Assembly: GCF_029892155.1 (NCBI RefSeq)
Contig: NZ_JARZAG010000004.1
Coordinates: forward strand, 1-64,000
Source: Kitasatospora sp. GAS204B
GTDB taxonomy: Bacteria; Actinomycetota; Actinomycetes; Streptomycetales; Streptomycetaceae
Direction of reading: 5' to 3'
Length of the DNA: 64,000 bases
In this document: positions 63,459-64,000 of the stretch, in pieces
Layout of the letters: each line of letters opens with the position of its first letter
How positions within the stretch are numbered: the first letter of the stretch is position 1
Notes under the pieces: generated by a model
The model's input: only the letters and a program-made list of their open reading frames with translations
Told to the model about the DNA's origin: nothing
Databases searched by the model: none
Program-made: the position numbers and the translations under genes

Positions 63459-64000
63459 CTACGCCCGGATCAGGGTGATCGTGGTCCAGGCGCCGATGTG
63501 GATCCGGTCGCCCTCGGTCAGCGGGATGGCGGTGTGCGGGGCGATCGGGTCCGGGCCGCCGTTGACGGTGGTGCCGTTGGTCGAGTCCTGGTCGACCAGG
63601 ACCCAGCTGCCGTCCGGCTGTTCGGCGAGAAGCGCGTGCTGGTGGGAGGCGCCCGGGTCCTCCGGTGGCACTGAGAGGTCGATCTCCGGGACGGTGCCCT
63701 TGTGCTGGCTGCGCCGGCCGATCCGCAGCTGGCCGCGGCCGGTGATCGGGATCCGGCGCTCGGGGCAGTACGGCGGGAAGAACAGCCCGGAGGCCTCCGG
63801 GCCGCTGCGCGCCATCATGTCGGTGAAGTACTCGCGGTCCGCGGCGACCACGGCCACCCAGGTGGTGCGCGACTGCTGCTGGTGCGGGGCGGCCGGCGGG
63901 GTCAGCGCGAACGAGGTCGGGTACTCCATCGACTGCTGCTGCGGGGGAGCCTGCTGCTCGGGCTGCTGCTGGTAGCCCTGGTCGGGGTAGGCCTGGCCCG
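63459..64000 (-). CDS. FHA domain protein (partial, 5' end outside window)
   Basis: The open frame continues past the window end. The visible 3' part has a Gln/Pro-rich stretch (GYQQQPEQQAPPQQQS), then a C-terminal FHA domain with IGRRSQ, ASHQHALLAEQPDGSW and DSTNGTTVNG, the set that binds phosphothreonine. Such proteins act downstream of Ser/Thr kinases; the N-terminal domains cannot be seen. An internal ATG at 63929 is in frame but the reading frame stays open upstream, so it is probably not the start. Confidence 0.85.
   Translation of the reverse strand, partial: GQAYPDQGYQQQPEQQAPPQQQSMEYPTSFALTPPAAPHQQQSRTTWVAVVAADREYFTDMMARSGPEASGLFFPPYCPERRIPITGRGQLRIGRRSQHKGTVPEIDLSVPPEDPGASHQHALLAEQPDGSWVLVDQDSTNGTTVNGGPDPIAPHTAIPLTEGDRIHIGAWTTITLIRA

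Overview
The window is chromosomal DNA of a very high-GC actinomycete, most likely of the family Streptomycetaceae (Streptomyces, Kitasatospora or Streptacidiphilus). It opens with the last bases of a 5S rRNA gene and its terminator. The recD2-like helicase / citrate synthase neighbourhood, SpoIIE-type phosphatases, an LAXTG-anchored thioester surface protein, a group II truncated haemoglobin and several genes with leaderless-type starts all fit this family. GC-skewed codon use makes most antisense frames open; those were treated as shadows.

Layout. 1-5.4 kb: end of an rRNA operon, a GNAT protein, a VOC protein, the RecD2-like helicase and citrate synthase. 5.8-9.2 kb: an SDR oxidoreductase, then a copper module (copA-type ATPase and copZ-type chaperone) with a textbook CsoR-type operator. 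9.4-16.9 kb: a membrane PP2C phosphatase, dihydroxyacetone kinase (dhaK-dhaL with a divergent dhaM-like gene), a family A DNA polymerase, an M3 peptidase and a 195-bp MITE-like element that touches the peptidase stop codon. 17-24.3 kb: secreted G1 peptidase, TrmB/LuxR regulator, secreted GH5 hydrolase, TetR/acyl-CoA dehydrogenase pair, DUF1918 protein, enoyl-CoA hydratase, NUDIX hydrolase.

24.3-38.7 kb is the most accessory-looking part. It holds a 4'-phosphopantetheinyl transferase, an odd adenylation-thioesterase protein with no carrier domain, a phytoene-desaturase-like oxidoreductase, a secreted serine hydrolase, and a compact three-gene operon: DapD-like succinyltransferase, ACAD10/11-like dehydrogenase and acyl-CoA ligase. 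Opposite it lies a PAS-GAF-PP2C-HATPase sensor that has lost two metal-binding aspartates. An ArsR regulator with two SRPBCC proteins follows.

38.8-42.9 kb is a decayed integrative element bounded by a 67-bp direct repeat of the 3' end of tRNA-Arg(UCU). The intact tRNA and a damaged tyrosine integrase lie at one end. Inside are an aspartate/glutamate racemase, a third tRNA fragment, an internally deleted IS3 transposase and a frameshifted HTH gene.

43-64 kb returns to typical chromosomal genes: an ssb paralogue behind two perfect DnaA boxes, a thioester-domain sortase substrate, ettA, a hotdog thioesterase, a large FtsX/MacB-type exporter operon whose ATPase carries an AbrB-like tail, a truncated haemoglobin, an ABC-2 exporter, a tandem GNAT protein, a secreted DUF1906 protein with recently amplified 54-residue repeats, a G/C homopolymer tract, and an FHA protein cut by the window end. 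The best candidates for undescribed biology are the DapD/ACAD/ligase operon and the carrier-less adenylation-thioesterase protein.
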